From Bufo bufo (taxonomy: Eukaryota > Chordata > Amphibia > Anura > Bufonidae), in assembly GCF_905171765.1 (NCBI RefSeq), contig NC_053392.1:499392556-499456555 (forward strand): DNA of 64,000 bases. Reading direction: 5' to 3'. Within the stretch, counting starts at the first letter, position 1, and each line of letters begins with the position of its first letter. The notes below the pieces were generated by a model. The model had not been told where the DNA came from. It searched no databases and saw only the letters and a list, made by a program, of their open reading frames with translations. Shown here one piece after another: positions 44,952 through 57,890 of this stretch. The translations under genes were made by a program, and so were the position numbers.

Positions 44952-45824
44952 AATAATTGTGACACGTCATGCCACCCAGGTGCCAGAACTGCAATCTAGT
45001 GCCAGGAGCTGGAGTAGATTTTTGGTACAACATACATGAGTTTTCTCCACAGCCAACCTCCTTTCACCCACACTCAGCCCACATATTCTTATGCCAGCAG
45101 TCCATGGCATAAGCAATACAATGATGACATGTTGAAGTCCCCTAACGGAACTAAAAATTAAATAAAAAATAAATTAAAAAAGCTTTTAAAAATAAAGAAT
45201 TAAAATATTTAAAATAATAATAAATCTTGAACAGTGAAAGCCGTAAGGAAAAAAAAAAATCTGAATGGCTGCTCCCCCAAAAAAATGAATAAAACATACA
45301 ACTTGTCCAGCAGAAAACAAGCCCTGATACAACTATGAGAATAGAAAAGTAAAAAAGTTATGGCTCTTGGAAGGCAAGGAGAAAAGAAACAAAAAGGGGT
45401 TAAAGCAGACTGCAGATTTTATGAAGGTTTTACAAATTTTATGGAGCAAATGGGGGTGCTGCTCTGTAAACTGGGTATGCTTCTTGGGTTTTGTGAAAAC
45501 ACAGGTTAGAAAAATCAATGTCATTAAAGTAGAGCAAAATAAATGAACTGCTTCAACCGGCGCTTTTCTACGCCAGATGACCCCCAAAGATCATTCTGTC
45601 AAACCCTACCCGATGACAAGCCACACCCCAAAACTCACGCCCTATCAAAGCCAAAAAGATTTTCAAATGTTAAAAGCTGTGCATACATGTGCATACCTCC
45701 CTGTGTGCTCTCCCTCCAAGCTCAGCAGACGCGATGATATCACCGCATCACTACTGATATGGAGGAGAGCATGATGTGCTCTGATCATCAGGGCATCGGC
45801 TCTAGGTAAAAATTACTGTGGACA
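44952..45824. other. Intergenic with one dispersed repeat, no gene
   Basis: About 45,160-45,390 carries the dispersed repeat with CATACAACTTGTCCAGCAGA and AAAAAGTTATGGCTCTTGGA. The rest shows nothing recognised. Confidence 0.5.
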
Positions 45825-47890
45825 TAACTCCTATGTGGGGCAGGAAGGAGGCATTCTACTGTGTGGGGACCCTAAGAGGGCATAACTACTGTGTGAGGGC
45901 ACCAAGAGGGCATAACTACTTATGGTGGCACTAAAGGGACATAACTACAGTGTGAGGGCACTAAGGGGACATAACTACTGTGTGAAGGCACTAAGGGGAC
46001 ATTAATGTGTGGGGGCACTAAAGGGACATAACTACTGTGTGAGGGCACTAAAGGGACATAACTACTGTGTGAGGGCACTAAAGGGACATAACTACTGTGT
46101 GAGGGCACTAAGGGGACATAACTACTGTGTGAGGGCACTAAAGGGACATAACTACTGTGTGAGGGCACTAAGGAGACATAACTACTGTGTGGGGGCACTA
46201 AAGGGACATAACTACTGTGTGGGGGCACTAAAGGGACATAACTACTGTCTGAGGGCACTAAAGTGACATAACTACTGTGTGGGGGCACTAAGGGGACATA
46301 ACTACTGTGTGAGGGCACTAAAGGGACATAACTACTGTGTGAGGGCCCTAAGGGGACATTACTGTGTGGGGGCACTAAGGAACATAACTACTGTGTGAGG
46401 GCACTAAGGGGACATAACTACTGTGTGAGGGCACTAAAGGGACATAACTACTGTTTGAGGGCACTAAAGGGACATAACTACTGTGTGGGGGCACTAAGGG
46501 GACATAACTACTGTGTGGGGGCACGAAGGGGACATAACTACTGTGTAAAGACACTAAAGGGACGTAACTACTATGTGGGGGCACTAAGGGGTCATAACTA
46601 CTGTGTGAGGACACTAAAGGGACATAACTACTGTGTGGGGCCACTAAGGGGACATAACTACTGTGTGAGGGCACTAAGGGGACATAACTACTGTGTGAGG
46701 GCACGAAGGGGACATAACTACTGTGTAAAGACACTAAAGGGACGTAACTACTATGTGGGGGCACTAAGGGGTCATAACTACTGTGTGAGGACACTAAAGG
46801 GACATAACTACTGTATGGGGCCACTAAGGGGACATAACTACTGTGTGAGGGCACTAAAGGGGCATAACTACTGTGTGAGGGCACTAAGGGGACATAACTA
46901 CTGTGTGAGGGCACTAAGGGGACATAACTACTGTGTGAGGGCACTAAGGGGACATAACTACTGTGTGAGGGCACTAAAGGGACATAACTACTGTGTGAGG
47001 GCCCTAAGGGGACATTACTGTGTGGGGGCACTAAGGAACATAACTACTGTGTGAGGGCACTAAGGGGACATAACTACTGTGTGGGGGCACTAAAGGGACA
47101 TAACTACTGTTTGAGGGCACTAAAGGGACATAACTACTGTGTGGGGGCACTAAGGGGACATAACTACTGTGTGGGGGCACGAAGGGGACATAACTACTGT
47201 GTAAAGACACTAAAGGGACGTAACTACTATGTGGGGGCACTAAGGGGTCATAACTACTGTGTGAGGACACTAAAGGGACATAACTACTGTGTGGGGCCAC
47301 TAAGGGGACATAACTACTGTGTGAGGGCACTAAGGGGACATAACTACTGTGTGAGGGCACGAAGGGGACATAACTACTGTGTAAAGACACTAAAGGGACG
47401 TAACTACTATGTGGGGGCACTAAGGGGTCATAACTACTGTGTGAGGACACTAAAGGGACATAACTACTGTATGGGGCCACTAAGGGGACATAACTACTGT
47501 GTGAGGGCACTAAAGGGGCATAACTACTGTGTGAGGGCACTAAGGGGACATAACTACTGTGTGAGGGCACTAAGGGGACATAACTACTGTGTGAGGGCAC
47601 TAAGGGGACATAACTACGGTGTGAGGGCACTAAAGGGAAATAAGTACTGTGTGAGGACACTAAGGGGACATAACTACTGTGTGAGGACACTAAGGGGACA
47701 TAACTACTGTGTGAGGACACTAAGGGGACATAACTACTGTGTGAGGACACTAAGGGGAGATAACTACTATGTGAGGACACTAAGGGGAGAAAATTACTGT
47801 GTGAGGACACTAAGGGGACATAATAACTACTGTGTGGGGGCACTAGGGGGACATAACTACTGTGTGAGGGCGCTAAGGGGACTGGGTAGG
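45825..47890. repeat. 2-kb minisatellite, 30-bp unit, with higher-order structure
   Basis: About 65 tandem copies of GGGACATAACTACTGTGTGA plus GGGCACTAAG. Variant units repeat in blocks: a 180-bp block (six units, marked by GCACGAAGGG at 46,521 and 46,701), and a 656-bp block seen at 46,395 and again at 47,051. The unit is a multiple of three, so both strands stay open for hundreds of codons (RGHNYCVRAL on plus, SHSSYVPLVP on minus); neither looks like a real protein. It ends about 50 bp before the candidate RMDN2 promoter. Confidence 0.95.
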
Positions 47891-47939
47891 ATTGGCTGGT
47901 ATAGATAGTACAGAGTATGAGTGGCTCAGTGTAAAGAAA

Positions 47940-48223
47940 GCGCCTCTGCTATGAGACACACTATGACTGAGGTGGCCGCCATGTAATACAGGAATGTCCT
48001 TATATCCCTTATTCTCCGGCACAACCTGCTCACTTCCTCTTACATGCTTGTAAAGTCTCTTCTACAATACACATCACTGGCTCCGCCCACAATGTGTAAT
48101 GAGGGGGAGGGACCTTTTATCTTCCGGAACTAGTATTTTGTTATCCACTGTAGCGACCGAGACCGGACAGCTGGCACACACAGAAGTGTCAAATACCAGC
48201 ACAGCTGTGGGGACGTAACAGTG
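47940..48223 (+). promoter_or_regulatory. rmdn2: Candidate RMDN2 promoter and non-coding exon 1
   Basis: This is the first repeat-free stretch upstream of the coding exon. It contains GGCCGCCAT (YY1-like, 47,974-47,982), CTCCGCCC (GC box, 48,081-48,088), CTTCCGGAA (ETS-like, 48,121-48,129) and a TATA-less layout, as in housekeeping promoters. A consensus splice donor, GTG/GTGAGT, ends it at 48,223. The transcription start cannot be placed. The link to RMDN2 is inference from order, strand and a matching acceptor at 63,312. Confidence 0.4.
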
Positions 48224-48861
48224 GTGAGTACGGGGCTGTCTTGTCGGTATGGCTCCTCCGACCAGTGTGACTGGATCCTTCCTGTGTGTGGGTGGCAACT
48301 GTGCCCCTGTCCACAGAGCTAGACGTGCTGTATATATATACAGGAATACTGCAGATATTAGAGGTGGGATATGGGTAGGCAGAGGTACACAGAAATGGTG
48401 TAATGTGGATATACTACTAGATACAGTATATAGATATGGAGACATTGTAGATATACTAGGAGATCATATATATTTATATACACGTTCAGTCGGATTTGCC
48501 ATTTTCATGTGACTAGTCTGCAGCGTTATACAGAACCCCCAAAGTGTCATCCACATTCTGTGTAAGAAACTGTCATTTACATTGACTTGCGCTGCAGATT
48601 TAAAATCTCTACTGTGGATTTCATTTTTGCAATCTATCCATTTCCTTGGCAAAAACCCCCATATATTCTTCATGTTTTTTGTCATGGTTTTAGACCTATA
48701 CGCGGGAAAATCCGCAGCTGACTTTTCCGCTTTTGCGTCACCTGTGGAGGTACTGTATCCATAATCTCCTCTGGCAGCAGCTTATATCCTATGGGAGCAA
48801 ATCACAGGGCATATGGAAATCCAACATGGCCAATCCATCTTGTCCCTGACATCTACCATAG

Positions 48862-49040
48862 GCCAGTTTCATACGAGCGAGTTGCCTGCAGGAAACAATC
48901 CTTGTGGCACTGTGATTACCCGGCCTGAACTCTGCTCCTGTAATGGGACCTCACAGCATTATAATGATTTATAATGCTGTGTGTCCCTGCCCGACTTTCA
49001 CTGTAATGAATTGTAATTGTATATTTTAGTTCACCTAAAA
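48862..49040. mobile_element. Half of a GGCCAGTTTCA MITE
   Basis: AGGCCAGTTTCATACGAGCG and TTATAATGATTTATAATGCT match the left part of the MITE at 58946-59492. The right half is missing. Confidence 0.6.
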
Positions 49041-49044
49041 TTAA

Positions 49045-49372
49045 AGGGGTTGTCCTTCTATCCTCAGTATAGGCCAGCACCAGCTTATCAGCGGGGGTCC
49101 GACGCCCCACATCCCCACCAATCAGCTGTTTTGATGTGGCTTCATCAGTGGAAATCAGCGACAGACCCACCAGCTGTGTAGAGGACAGAGCTTGTCACTG
49201 CAGCGCTGCTCCCATTGATGAGGGCAGCACTAGAGTAACAAGATCCTTCCACTAACAGCTCTCGAACATGTCATCGTCGGTGGTCTCGGGACTTGGACCC
49301 CCACCAGTCAGATATTGATGACCTATCCTGAGGATAGGTTATCGGTAAGAAAATCTCAGAAAACCCACCCAT
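49045..49372. mobile_element. 328-bp TTAA MITE
   Basis: TTAA at 49041-49044 and 49373-49376. The ends AGGGGTTGTCC and AAACCCACCCAT are an imperfect inverted repeat. GATGACCTATCCTGAGGATA is a recognisable block of this family. Confidence 0.7.
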
Positions 49373-49556
49373 TTAAATGTTGAATTGCCTCACATTCCAC
49401 CTGACCATATGTGTTTTGCAAAACCCGGATATGCAAAATACCGTTGGTATCCGTGAGACGTCCATGTGGTATCTTTTATTTATTTATTTATTTTTATTTT
49501 TTTTACTTCAACCACATTTTGCGGCCCAGTATAGGACATGTTCTATCTTTTGCGTA

Positions 49557-49986
49557 AGGCCTCCTTCACACAACCGTTTTTTTTTTTCCGTATACAGAAC
49601 CATTAATTTCAATGGTTTCCGCAAAAAAAACTGAATGTGCTCCGTATGCATTCCTTTTCCGTATTTCCGTTATTCCATTCCGTTGAAAGATAGAACATGT
49701 CCTATTATTGCCCGCAAATCACGTTGCGTGGCTCTATTCAAGTCAATGGGTCCGCAAAAAAAGGAACACATATGAAATGTACTCCGTATGTCTTCCGTAT
49801 CCGTTCCATTTTTGCGGAACCATCTATTGAAAATGTTATGCCCAGCCCAATTTTTTTCTATGTAATTACTGTATACTGTATATGCCATACGGAAAAAACG
49901 GAAAGGAAATAAAAACGCAACAACGGATCCGTGAAAAACAAACCGCAAAACACTGAAAAAGCCATACAGTCGTGTGCAGGAGGCCT
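49557..49986. mobile_element. MITE with GGCCTCCTTCACACAACCG ends
   Basis: The ends GGCCTCCTTCACACAACCG and CGTGTGCAGGAGGCC are inverted. Internal GAAAAAACGG-type motifs are shared with the group at 43,218. A second related piece follows to about 50,190 (ending GGTCATGCAAATGCACCC). Confidence 0.65.
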
Positions 49987-50800
49987 AACTGACATACAGA
50001 CACGTAAAGCACACGGAAGGCATCCGTATGTCTGTTCCGCGAAAGTCAGAACATGTCCTATTCTTATCCGCAAATGCAGACCACGGACCCATTGATGTCA
50101 ATGGGTCGGCAAAAAAAAACGGATTCAGCACGAATGCCATACGTATTTTGCGGACCGCAAAATACATACGGTCATGCAAATGCACCCTATTGTAAGTTTA
50201 CAGTGCCCCAGAATGACGGTGGGGCAAATCTTTACTTTATTCCACCCCAAATAAGTGACATACTATTTATTTCCACAACCTAATATCCATGTGCAAATTT
50301 TCCTATGCGTTTCAGCAGGGTCGTGAAGACCCCATTGACGTACACAGGATTTTGGAATCCAGCGTATGTTCATGTGAGCGTACCCTGCTTTCCCTGGTAT
50401 TGTCACTGCCAGGATTGTGCGGCTGTCACACTGGGCAGTGCTGTGACAGTGATTATATAGAAAGGAATGGAGACAGAATGATACTTGGAGACCGTCCACG
50501 TGTATACGGAAGTGCGGCATAATGGCGTGACCTGGTATATTGCCTGCTGCCATACCGTGCAAGTACTTCCGTACTTGTGTATTACATGTTAAATTAATAT
50601 ATTGAGGTAAGTGATTGCACACAGAGCACGATGGATTTGTAGTACTTTCAGTTTAATAATTCCAGTAGGTTCTTTGCACTGTAATTTGTCTCCCTGACCT
50701 ATCAGGTAAAAGTGATCTGCGGTGTCGGCATTTTACAGTCCTGTAGGGAGGGATGTCTTTGCTTACATTCCTTTGATTAGTTTGTACACCCAGTTTTTAA

Positions 50801-53800
50801 CCACTTCAGCCCCCCTAGCTTAAACCCCCTTAATGACCAGACCACTTTTTACAATTCTGCACTACACTACTTTCACGGTTTATTGCTCGGTCATGCAACT
50901 TACCACCCAAATGAATTTTACCTCCTTTTCTTCTCACTAATAGAGCTTTCATTTGGTGGTATTTCATTGCTGCTGACATTTTAACTTTTTTTGTTATTAA
51001 TCGAAATTTACCGAAAATTTTGCAATAAAATGACATTTTTCACTTTCAGTTGTAAAATTTGTCAAAAAAAAAATACATTTCTATATAAATCTTTCTCTAA
51101 ATTTATTGTTCTACATGTCTTTGATAAAAAAAAAAAATGTTTGGGTAAAAAAAAAAATGGTTTGGGTAAAAGTTATAGTGTTTACAAACTATGGTACAAA
51201 AATGTGAATTTCCGCTTTTTGAAGCAGCTCTGACTTTCTGAGCACCTGTCATGTTTCCTGACCCCATTTCGGAAAGTAGACACCCTAAGGTATTTGCTGA
51301 TGGGCATAGTGAGTTCATAGAACTTTTTATTTTTTGTCACAAGTTAGTGGAAAATGATGATTTAAAAAAAAAAAAAAATTTTTTCTTACAAAGTCTCATA
51401 TTCCACTAACTTGTGACAAAAAATAAAAACTTCAATGAACTCACTATGCCCATCACGAAATACCTTGGGGTGTCTTCTTTCCAAAATGGGGTCACTTGTG
51501 GGGTAGTTATACTGTCCTGGCATTTTAGGGGCCCTAATGCGTGAGAAGTAGTTTGAAATCAAAATGTGTAAAAAATGCCCTGTGAAATCCTAAAGGTGCT
51601 CTTTGGAATGTGGGCCCCTTTGCCCACCTAGGCTGCAAAAAAGTGTCACACGTGGTATCGCCGTAGTCAGGAGAAGTTGGGCAATGTGTTTTGGGGTGTC
51701 TTTTTACACATGCCCATGCTGGGTGAGATAAATATCTCTGTCAAATGCCAACTTTGTATAAAAAAATGGGAAAAGTCTTTTGCCAAGATATTTCTCTCAC
51801 CCAGCATGGGTATATGTAAAAAGACACCCCAAAACACATTGCCCAACTTCTTCTGAGTACGGCGATACCACATGTGTGACACTTTGTTGCAGCCTAGGTG
51901 GGCAAAGGGGCCCACATTCCAAAGAGCACCTTTAGGCCTCTTTCACACTGGCGTTGCGGGAAAATGTGCGGGTGCGTTGCGGGAACACCCGCGATTTTTC
52001 CGCGCGAGTGCAAAACATTGTAATGCGTTTTGCACTCGCGTGAGAAAAATCGCGCATGTTTGGTACCCAGACCGGTGTTCTGTACATTGTATTATTTTCC
52101 CTTATAACATGGTTATAAGGGAAAATAATAGCATTCTGAATACAGAATGCATAGTAAAACAGCGCTGGAGGGGTTAAAAAATAATAATAAATAATTTAAC
52201 TCACCTTAGTCCACTTGATCGCGTAGCCGGCATCTCCTTCTGTCTCCTTTGTTAAATAGGACCTGTGGTGAGCATTAATTACAGGAACAGGACCTTTGAT
52301 GACGTCACTCCGCTCATCACATGATCCATCACCATGGTAAAAGATCATGTGACGTACCATGTGATGACGGGAGTGACGTCATCAAAGGTCCTGTTCCTGT
52401 AATTATTGCTCACCACAGGTCCTATTCAACAAAGGAGACAGAAGGAGATGCCGGCTACGCGATCAAGTGGACTTAGGTGAGCTAAATTTATTATTATTTT
52501 TTTTTTAACCCCTCCACCGCTGTTTTACTGTGCATTCTGTATTCAGAATGCTATGATTTTCCCTTATAACCATGTTATAAGGGAAAATAATAATGATCGG
52601 GTCTCCATCCCGATCGTCTCCTAGCAACCGTGCATGAAAATCGCACCGCATCCGCACTTGCTTGCGGACGCTTGCGATTTTCATGCAGCCCCATTCACTT
52701 CTATGGGGCCTGCGTTGCGTGAAAAACGCAGAATATAGAGCATGCTGCGATTTTCACGCAACGCACAAGTGATGCGTGAAAATCACCGCTCATGTGAACA
52801 GCCCCATAGAAATGAATGGGTCGGTATTCAGTGCGGGTGCAATGCGTTCACCTCACGCATCGCATACTCGCCCGTGTGAAAGGGGCCTTAGGATTTCACA
52901 GGACATTTTTTACACATTTTGATTTCAAACTACTTCTCACGCATTAGGGGCCCTAAAATGCCAGGGCAGTATAACTACCCCACAAGTGACCCCATTTTGG
53001 AAAGAAGACACCCCAAGGTATTTCGTGATGGGTATTGTGAGTTCATGGAAGTTTTTATTTTTTGTCACAAGTTAGTGGAATATGAGACTTTGTAAGAAAA
53101 AAATAAAATAAAAAAAATCATAATTTTCCGCTAACTTGTGACAAAAAATAAAAAATTCTAGGAACTCGCCATGCACCTCACAGAATACCTTGGGGTGTCT
53201 TCTTTCCAAAATGGGGTCACTTGGGTATTTATACTGCCCTGGCATTTTAGGGGACCTAATGCGTGAGAAGTAGTTTGAAATCAAAATGTGTAAAAAATGC
53301 CCTGTGAAATCCTAAAGGTGCTCTTTGGAATGTGGGCCCCTTTGCCCACCTAGGCTGCAAAAAAGTGTCACACATGTGGTATCGCCGTACTCAGGAGAAG
53401 TTGGGCAATGTGTTTTGGGGTGTCTTTTTACATATACCCATGCTGGGTGAGAGAAATATCTCTCTAAAAGACAACTTTTCCCTTTTTTTTTTTATACAAA
53501 GTTGGCATTTGACCGAGATATTTCTCTCACCCAGCATGGGTATATGTAAAATGACACCCCAAAACACATTGCCCAACCTCTCCTGAGTACGGCGATACCA
53601 CATGTGTGACACTTTTTTGCAGCCTAGATGGGCAAAGGGGCCCAAATTCCTTTTAGGAGGGCATTTTTAGACATTTGGATCCCAGACTTCTCACGCTTTA
53701 GGGCCCCTAAAATGCCAGGGCAGTATAAATGCCCCACATGTGACCCCATTTTGGAAAGAAGACACCCCAAGGTATTCAATGAGGGGCATGGCGAGTTCAT

Positions 53801-54774
53801 AGAAGATTTTTTTTTTTTTTGGCACAAGTTAGCGGAAATTGTTTTTTTTTTTTTTTTTTCTCACAAAGTCTCCATTTCCGCTAACTTGGGACAAAAAGTT
53901 CAATCTTTCATGGACTCAATATGCCCCTCAGCGAATACCTTGGGGTGTCTTCTTTCCGAAATGGGGTCACATGTGGGGTATTTATACTGCCCAGGCATTT
54001 TAGGGGCCCTAAAGCGTGAGAAGAAGTCTGGAATATAAATGTCAAAAAATGTTACGCATTTGGATTCCGTGAGGGGTATGGTGAGTTCATGTGAGATTTT
54101 ATTTTTTGTCACAAGTTAGTGGAATATGAGACTTTGTAAGAAGAAAACAAAAAAACTATTTCCGCTAACTTGTGCCAAAAAAATGTCTGAATGGAGCCTT
54201 ACAACAGGGGGGTGATCAATGACGGGGGGTGATCAGGGAGTCTATATGGAGTGATCACCCCCCTGTAAGGCTCCATTCAGACGTCCGTATGTGTTTTGCT
54301 GATCCGATCCGTGGATCTGTAAAACACTTACGGACGTCTGAATGGAGCCTTACAGGGGGGTGATCAGGGAGTCTATATGGGGTGATCAGGGGTTAATAAG
54401 TGACGGGGGGGGGTGTAGTGTAGTGTGGTGCTTGGTGCTACTTATTACAGAGCTGCCTGTGTCTTCTGGTGGTCGATCCAAGCAAAAGGGACCACCAGAG
54501 GACCAGGTAGCAGGTATATTAGACGCTTTTATCAAAACAGCGTCTAATATACCTGTTAGGGGTTAAAAAAATCGCATCTACAGCCTGCCAGCGAACGATC
54601 GCCGCTGGCAGGCTGTAGATCCACTCGCTTACCTGCAGTTTCTGTGAACGCGCGCGCCTGTGTGCGCGCGTTCACAGGAAATCTCGCGTCTCGCGAGATG
54701 ACGCGTAGATGCGTGACTCTGCCTGAGTGAGCCGCCTCCGGAACGCAATCCTGCGTTAGGCGGTCCGGAGGCGG
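50801..54774. mobile_element. Family II TTAA element, complete copy
   Basis: TTAA at 50797-50800 (then CCACTTCAGCCCCCC) and at 54775-54778 (after CGGTCCGGAGGCGG). Palindromic modules are centred near 51,765 and 53,490, as in the 26-30 kb copy. The first module's right arm is split by the MITE at 51935-52887. A palindromic MITE relic (54,185-54,350) and GC-rich hairpins (CTACAGCCTGCCAGCG and complement, 54,580-54,620) form the right end. No transposase. Confidence 0.85.
51935..52887. mobile_element. 953-bp TTA foldback MITE (Harbinger type)
   Basis: The ends GGCCTCTTTCACACTGGCG and CGCCCGTGTGAAAGGGGCC are flanked by TTA (51932-51934, 52888-52890). The other arm of the host palindrome reads AATCCTAAAGGTGCTCTTTG uninterrupted, so the empty site is visible in this window. 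Long inverted arms include GGACCTGTGGTGAGCATTAA and complement, and TTATTTTCCCTTATAACATG. Confidence 0.9.
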
Positions 54775-54778
54775 TTAA

Positions 54779-55191
54779 AGGGGTTGCCCCACAAAAAATA
54801 GTCTGCAGTTTTCAAACCACCCCATGAATCTGAATACTTTTGTAATTGCATGTAATTAAAAATTTAGCAGAGCCCCTGTGTTATTCAATAAAATATATCT
54901 GTATAGCGCCACCTGCTGTTTTTTTCTTTTCTTATTTCTTTAACCTGCTCACTGAGATGGCCGCACATGCTCAGTTTCATCCTTCATCTGCTTACTGAGC
55001 TGTGATAGGGAGAGCATGGACACGCCCCCTGAGCTGCAGCAGTAAAGACACTCCCTTTGACCTATCAGCTTGATATAAATCTAGAAGAGCAATGAACGGG
55101 GATATCTTTGGATCCATGTGGGGTACAGGGCTGGTTATCATGTACTATATGTCTGATTTTCATGGTTTACATTATTCAAGGGATAACTCCT
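54779..55191. mobile_element. 413-bp TTAA MITE sharing a TTAA with family II
   Basis: The left end AGGGGTTGCCCC begins right after the TTAA that ends the family II copy. The right end GGGATAACTCCT is followed by TTAA (55192-55195). Short imperfect inverted ends. Confidence 0.65.
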
Positions 55192-55554
55192 TTAAAGAGA
55201 ACCATTCATACTGGACTGTCAGTTGGTTAGTGAAAAAAACGTTCCTCACGCGGACGCCATCTGTGTGCAGTCTGTTTTTCTGTGATGGTTGCTAGGAGAC
55301 ACTAGGTAGGCCTTCTTCAGTTTTTTTTTACGGATGTGGAAAATGGATGATGTACTGATGCCACACGGATGGAAAAAAATGGACCAACTGAATGTAGTCG
55401 GAGACAATACTGAAAGAAACTTCAAATACCGATTCAGCGCAGACGTAAAATCTGTTTTTCACGGACAGGATACTAGTTTTCCATCCTTCATCTGAAGGGT
55501 AAGGTGACACAAGGCAGGTTTTTTTCCACCCCTTTGCACTTCCTAGGCTTAAGG

Positions 55555-56361
55555 CCTCATGCACACGACCGTTGTGTGTTTTGCGGATCCGCAAAACACG
55601 GATGGCGTCCGTGTGCTTTCCGCAATTTGCGGAACGGCACGGACAGCCAAGGATATAACTGCCTATTGTCCGCAAAACGAACAAGAATAGGACAGATTAA
55701 CTTGTTATTCTGCCGATATCCCGCGCCTGCGCACTCATTCCTTTGGCCGGCGCATGCGCACTGCCATGCCCATTCCTTGTACGGCATCACAGTAACTGTT
55801 GCGCATGCGCTGGCTAACGACGCGAAAACACAACAAAGGAGGCGGTCCATCGGCATCGTTAGCCGGCGCATGCGCAATAGTTACTGTGATGCCGTACAAG
55901 GAATGGGTATCGCAGTGCGCATGCGCCAGCCAAAGGAATGAGTGCGCGGGATATCGGCAGCCTAACAAGTTAGTACAAAGGCAATCAGAGGGAAAGGATG
56001 GGCGGGCGGAGGGTAGGAAGGGGCGGGGGGGCGCAATGAGAAGGCTGAGCAAGCAGGGCACCTAAGAGAGTAAAGCCGCCCCTGGGCACTTGCGAGCCCT
56101 CATTTGCATATCTTATAAAGATCGTTTTTGAGGGTTCTATAAGTCCAGGATTGATGCCAGAGGTAACGTTTTTATTAACTGAAAGCATGCTAGGGAGCTG
56201 TGGGAAGGGTTAAAAAAGTGAAATGCTGGTGACGAACTCCCTTTAACAAATTGACTTTGGATCTATGATCTGAAGCTCGATTTGCTCAAGCCTAGTTGCA
56301 TCTAACCCGCAAAAAATGGATGCGGACAAAAAAGAAACCACGGTCGTGTGCATGAGCCCTA
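55555..56361. mobile_element. MITE, GGCCTCATGCACACGACCG family
   Basis: The left GGCCTCATGCACACGACCG and right GGTCGTGTGCATGAGCCC are inverted. It contains a roughly 240-bp GC-rich hairpin (55,715-55,960; GGCATCACAGTAACTGTTGC and near-complement) and AGGGGCGGGG-rich sequence at 56,000-56,035. Confidence 0.75.
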
Positions 56362-56606
56362 AAGTTGACATGCTGTGGTTTTATAAGCCAAATGATATTG
56401 TTTGCAGCGTGTGGATCAAATCTTTTAAAATCCAATTTGCTGGTACTTTAAAACACTGATTTAGCACCAGCAAATCCGTAGTAAATCTGTTGGACATACT
56501 GACAAGAGGTGGATACACGGCGGATTTACTGCGTTTTACAGTAAAAGCAAAGAGGATGAGATTTTAATAAATGTCATCAACATGATGCAAAAGAAGCCCC
56601 ATCATA

Positions 56607-56916
56607 AGGCCTCGTGCACACATCCGTATTTTGCATCCGTGTCCATTCGCATTTTTAGCAGGTGCACACAGACTCATTCATCTTTTGTGGGTTGACAAAA
56701 AAAACAGGACAGGGATGTCATCGATGCGCTGTCTGCATCCATGTGTCCGTTCCCCAAATTATACAACATGTCCTATTCTTGTCCGTATTGCAGACAAGAA
56801 TTGTGAGTTCTAGTAATGGGAGTGAGAAAAATGCGCATTGCACGCAGAAGGTGTCCATATTTTGCAGATCCGTGGTTTGTGGACGGCTATACAGAGACTG
56901 TCGTGTCCATGAGGCC
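56607..56916. mobile_element. MITE of the same family, about 310 bp
   Basis: The left GGCCTCGTGCACACATCCG and right ACTGTCGTGTCCATGAGGCC are inverted. Flanked by TAA and TTA. Confidence 0.7.
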
Positions 56917-57475
56917 TTAGTTGACCTTTTGAAATATGCAGCATGTCAGCTTATGCTGTGGCTACCGTTTGCCAATTTCACTCATTTGTAATGCACAGAG
57001 TGAAATCCGCAGCAAAATACACAACTGCAGCTATAGTATATCTGCAGAGGAAAGTCTGCCCCTATGGCCGTACCCTTAGGTTGCTGTCACAAGTGCAGGC
57101 TTTGAAGCCAAAATTAGGTGTGGATCATAAAAGGATAGAACGTAGTGTGGTTGTCCAGCTTGCGGCATGTTTTAGCTGTTGAAAAACTCCTTTTCCTCTG
57201 CTCCCACCTCTCCGTTCTAGGTCCCATCCTTTAAACTTCTGGGCTGACGTGCGCTGCTGCAACCAATGACTGGTGTCTGCAGTGAAGTTTTCCGAGCAGC
57301 ACTTGACCCAATAGTGATGTGCCGCTTGGGCACAGGTCACCTCTGACCCCAGTCATTGGCTGTAGTGTGCACCTGACCCAGTGTGTCCAGAGGTTTACAG
57401 GACAGGAACCTCGAGGGAGCTGGAACAGAGCAGCTGGGAGCAAACCCTTGAAACAAACCTGCATGTGTGACAGCG

Positions 57476-57890
57476 CCCTGCGGCCAGCTTCACACGGCAT
57501 ACTACATGTGGGATTTCTACCACGGATTAGTATTTTGCCGTGCCGTGGATATCCCCATTTACTGTGGCTAATCCGCACGTGGAGTGAGCACCTGCCATGT
57601 TTTTTTTTGCATATCCTTTCTCGTTATGGGCTTCAGTTTTGCGCCCATGAAAGCCATAGGGATTCCCATTAGAACAACGTGGCGTGGATTTTCACCAGCA
57701 CATTGGTTTCATCCTCTAGGATGTGCTGACTAGCTTTATTTTTTGCAATGTGATGCGGATCTCATCCCGGAATACGTGATGAATCTACGTGACATCTGAG
57801 CTGTTTGAATATACCCTAAATGCGCTTAATGTCTAGGTTGATGAGCCAGCAGTATTTTACAAGCCGTGTGAACATGCCCTAGAGGTGCGT
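57476..57890. mobile_element. Probable MITE, GCGGCCAGCTTCACACGGC left end
   Basis: CGGCCAGCTTCACACGGCAT on the left and CCGTGTGAACATGCCCTAGA on the right are loosely inverted. Boundaries uncertain. Confidence 0.4.

Noticed and set aside
45920..47908. Long open frames on both strands with 10-residue repeats
   Set aside because: They read a 30-bp minisatellite; openness on both strands follows from the unit being a multiple of three. No start context, domain or splice signal supports a protein.
50801..54774. piggyBac transposase gene in the TTAA elements
   Set aside because: No frame of adequate length or DDD-type motif; the elements appear non-autonomous, and the superfamily is inferred from TTAA only.
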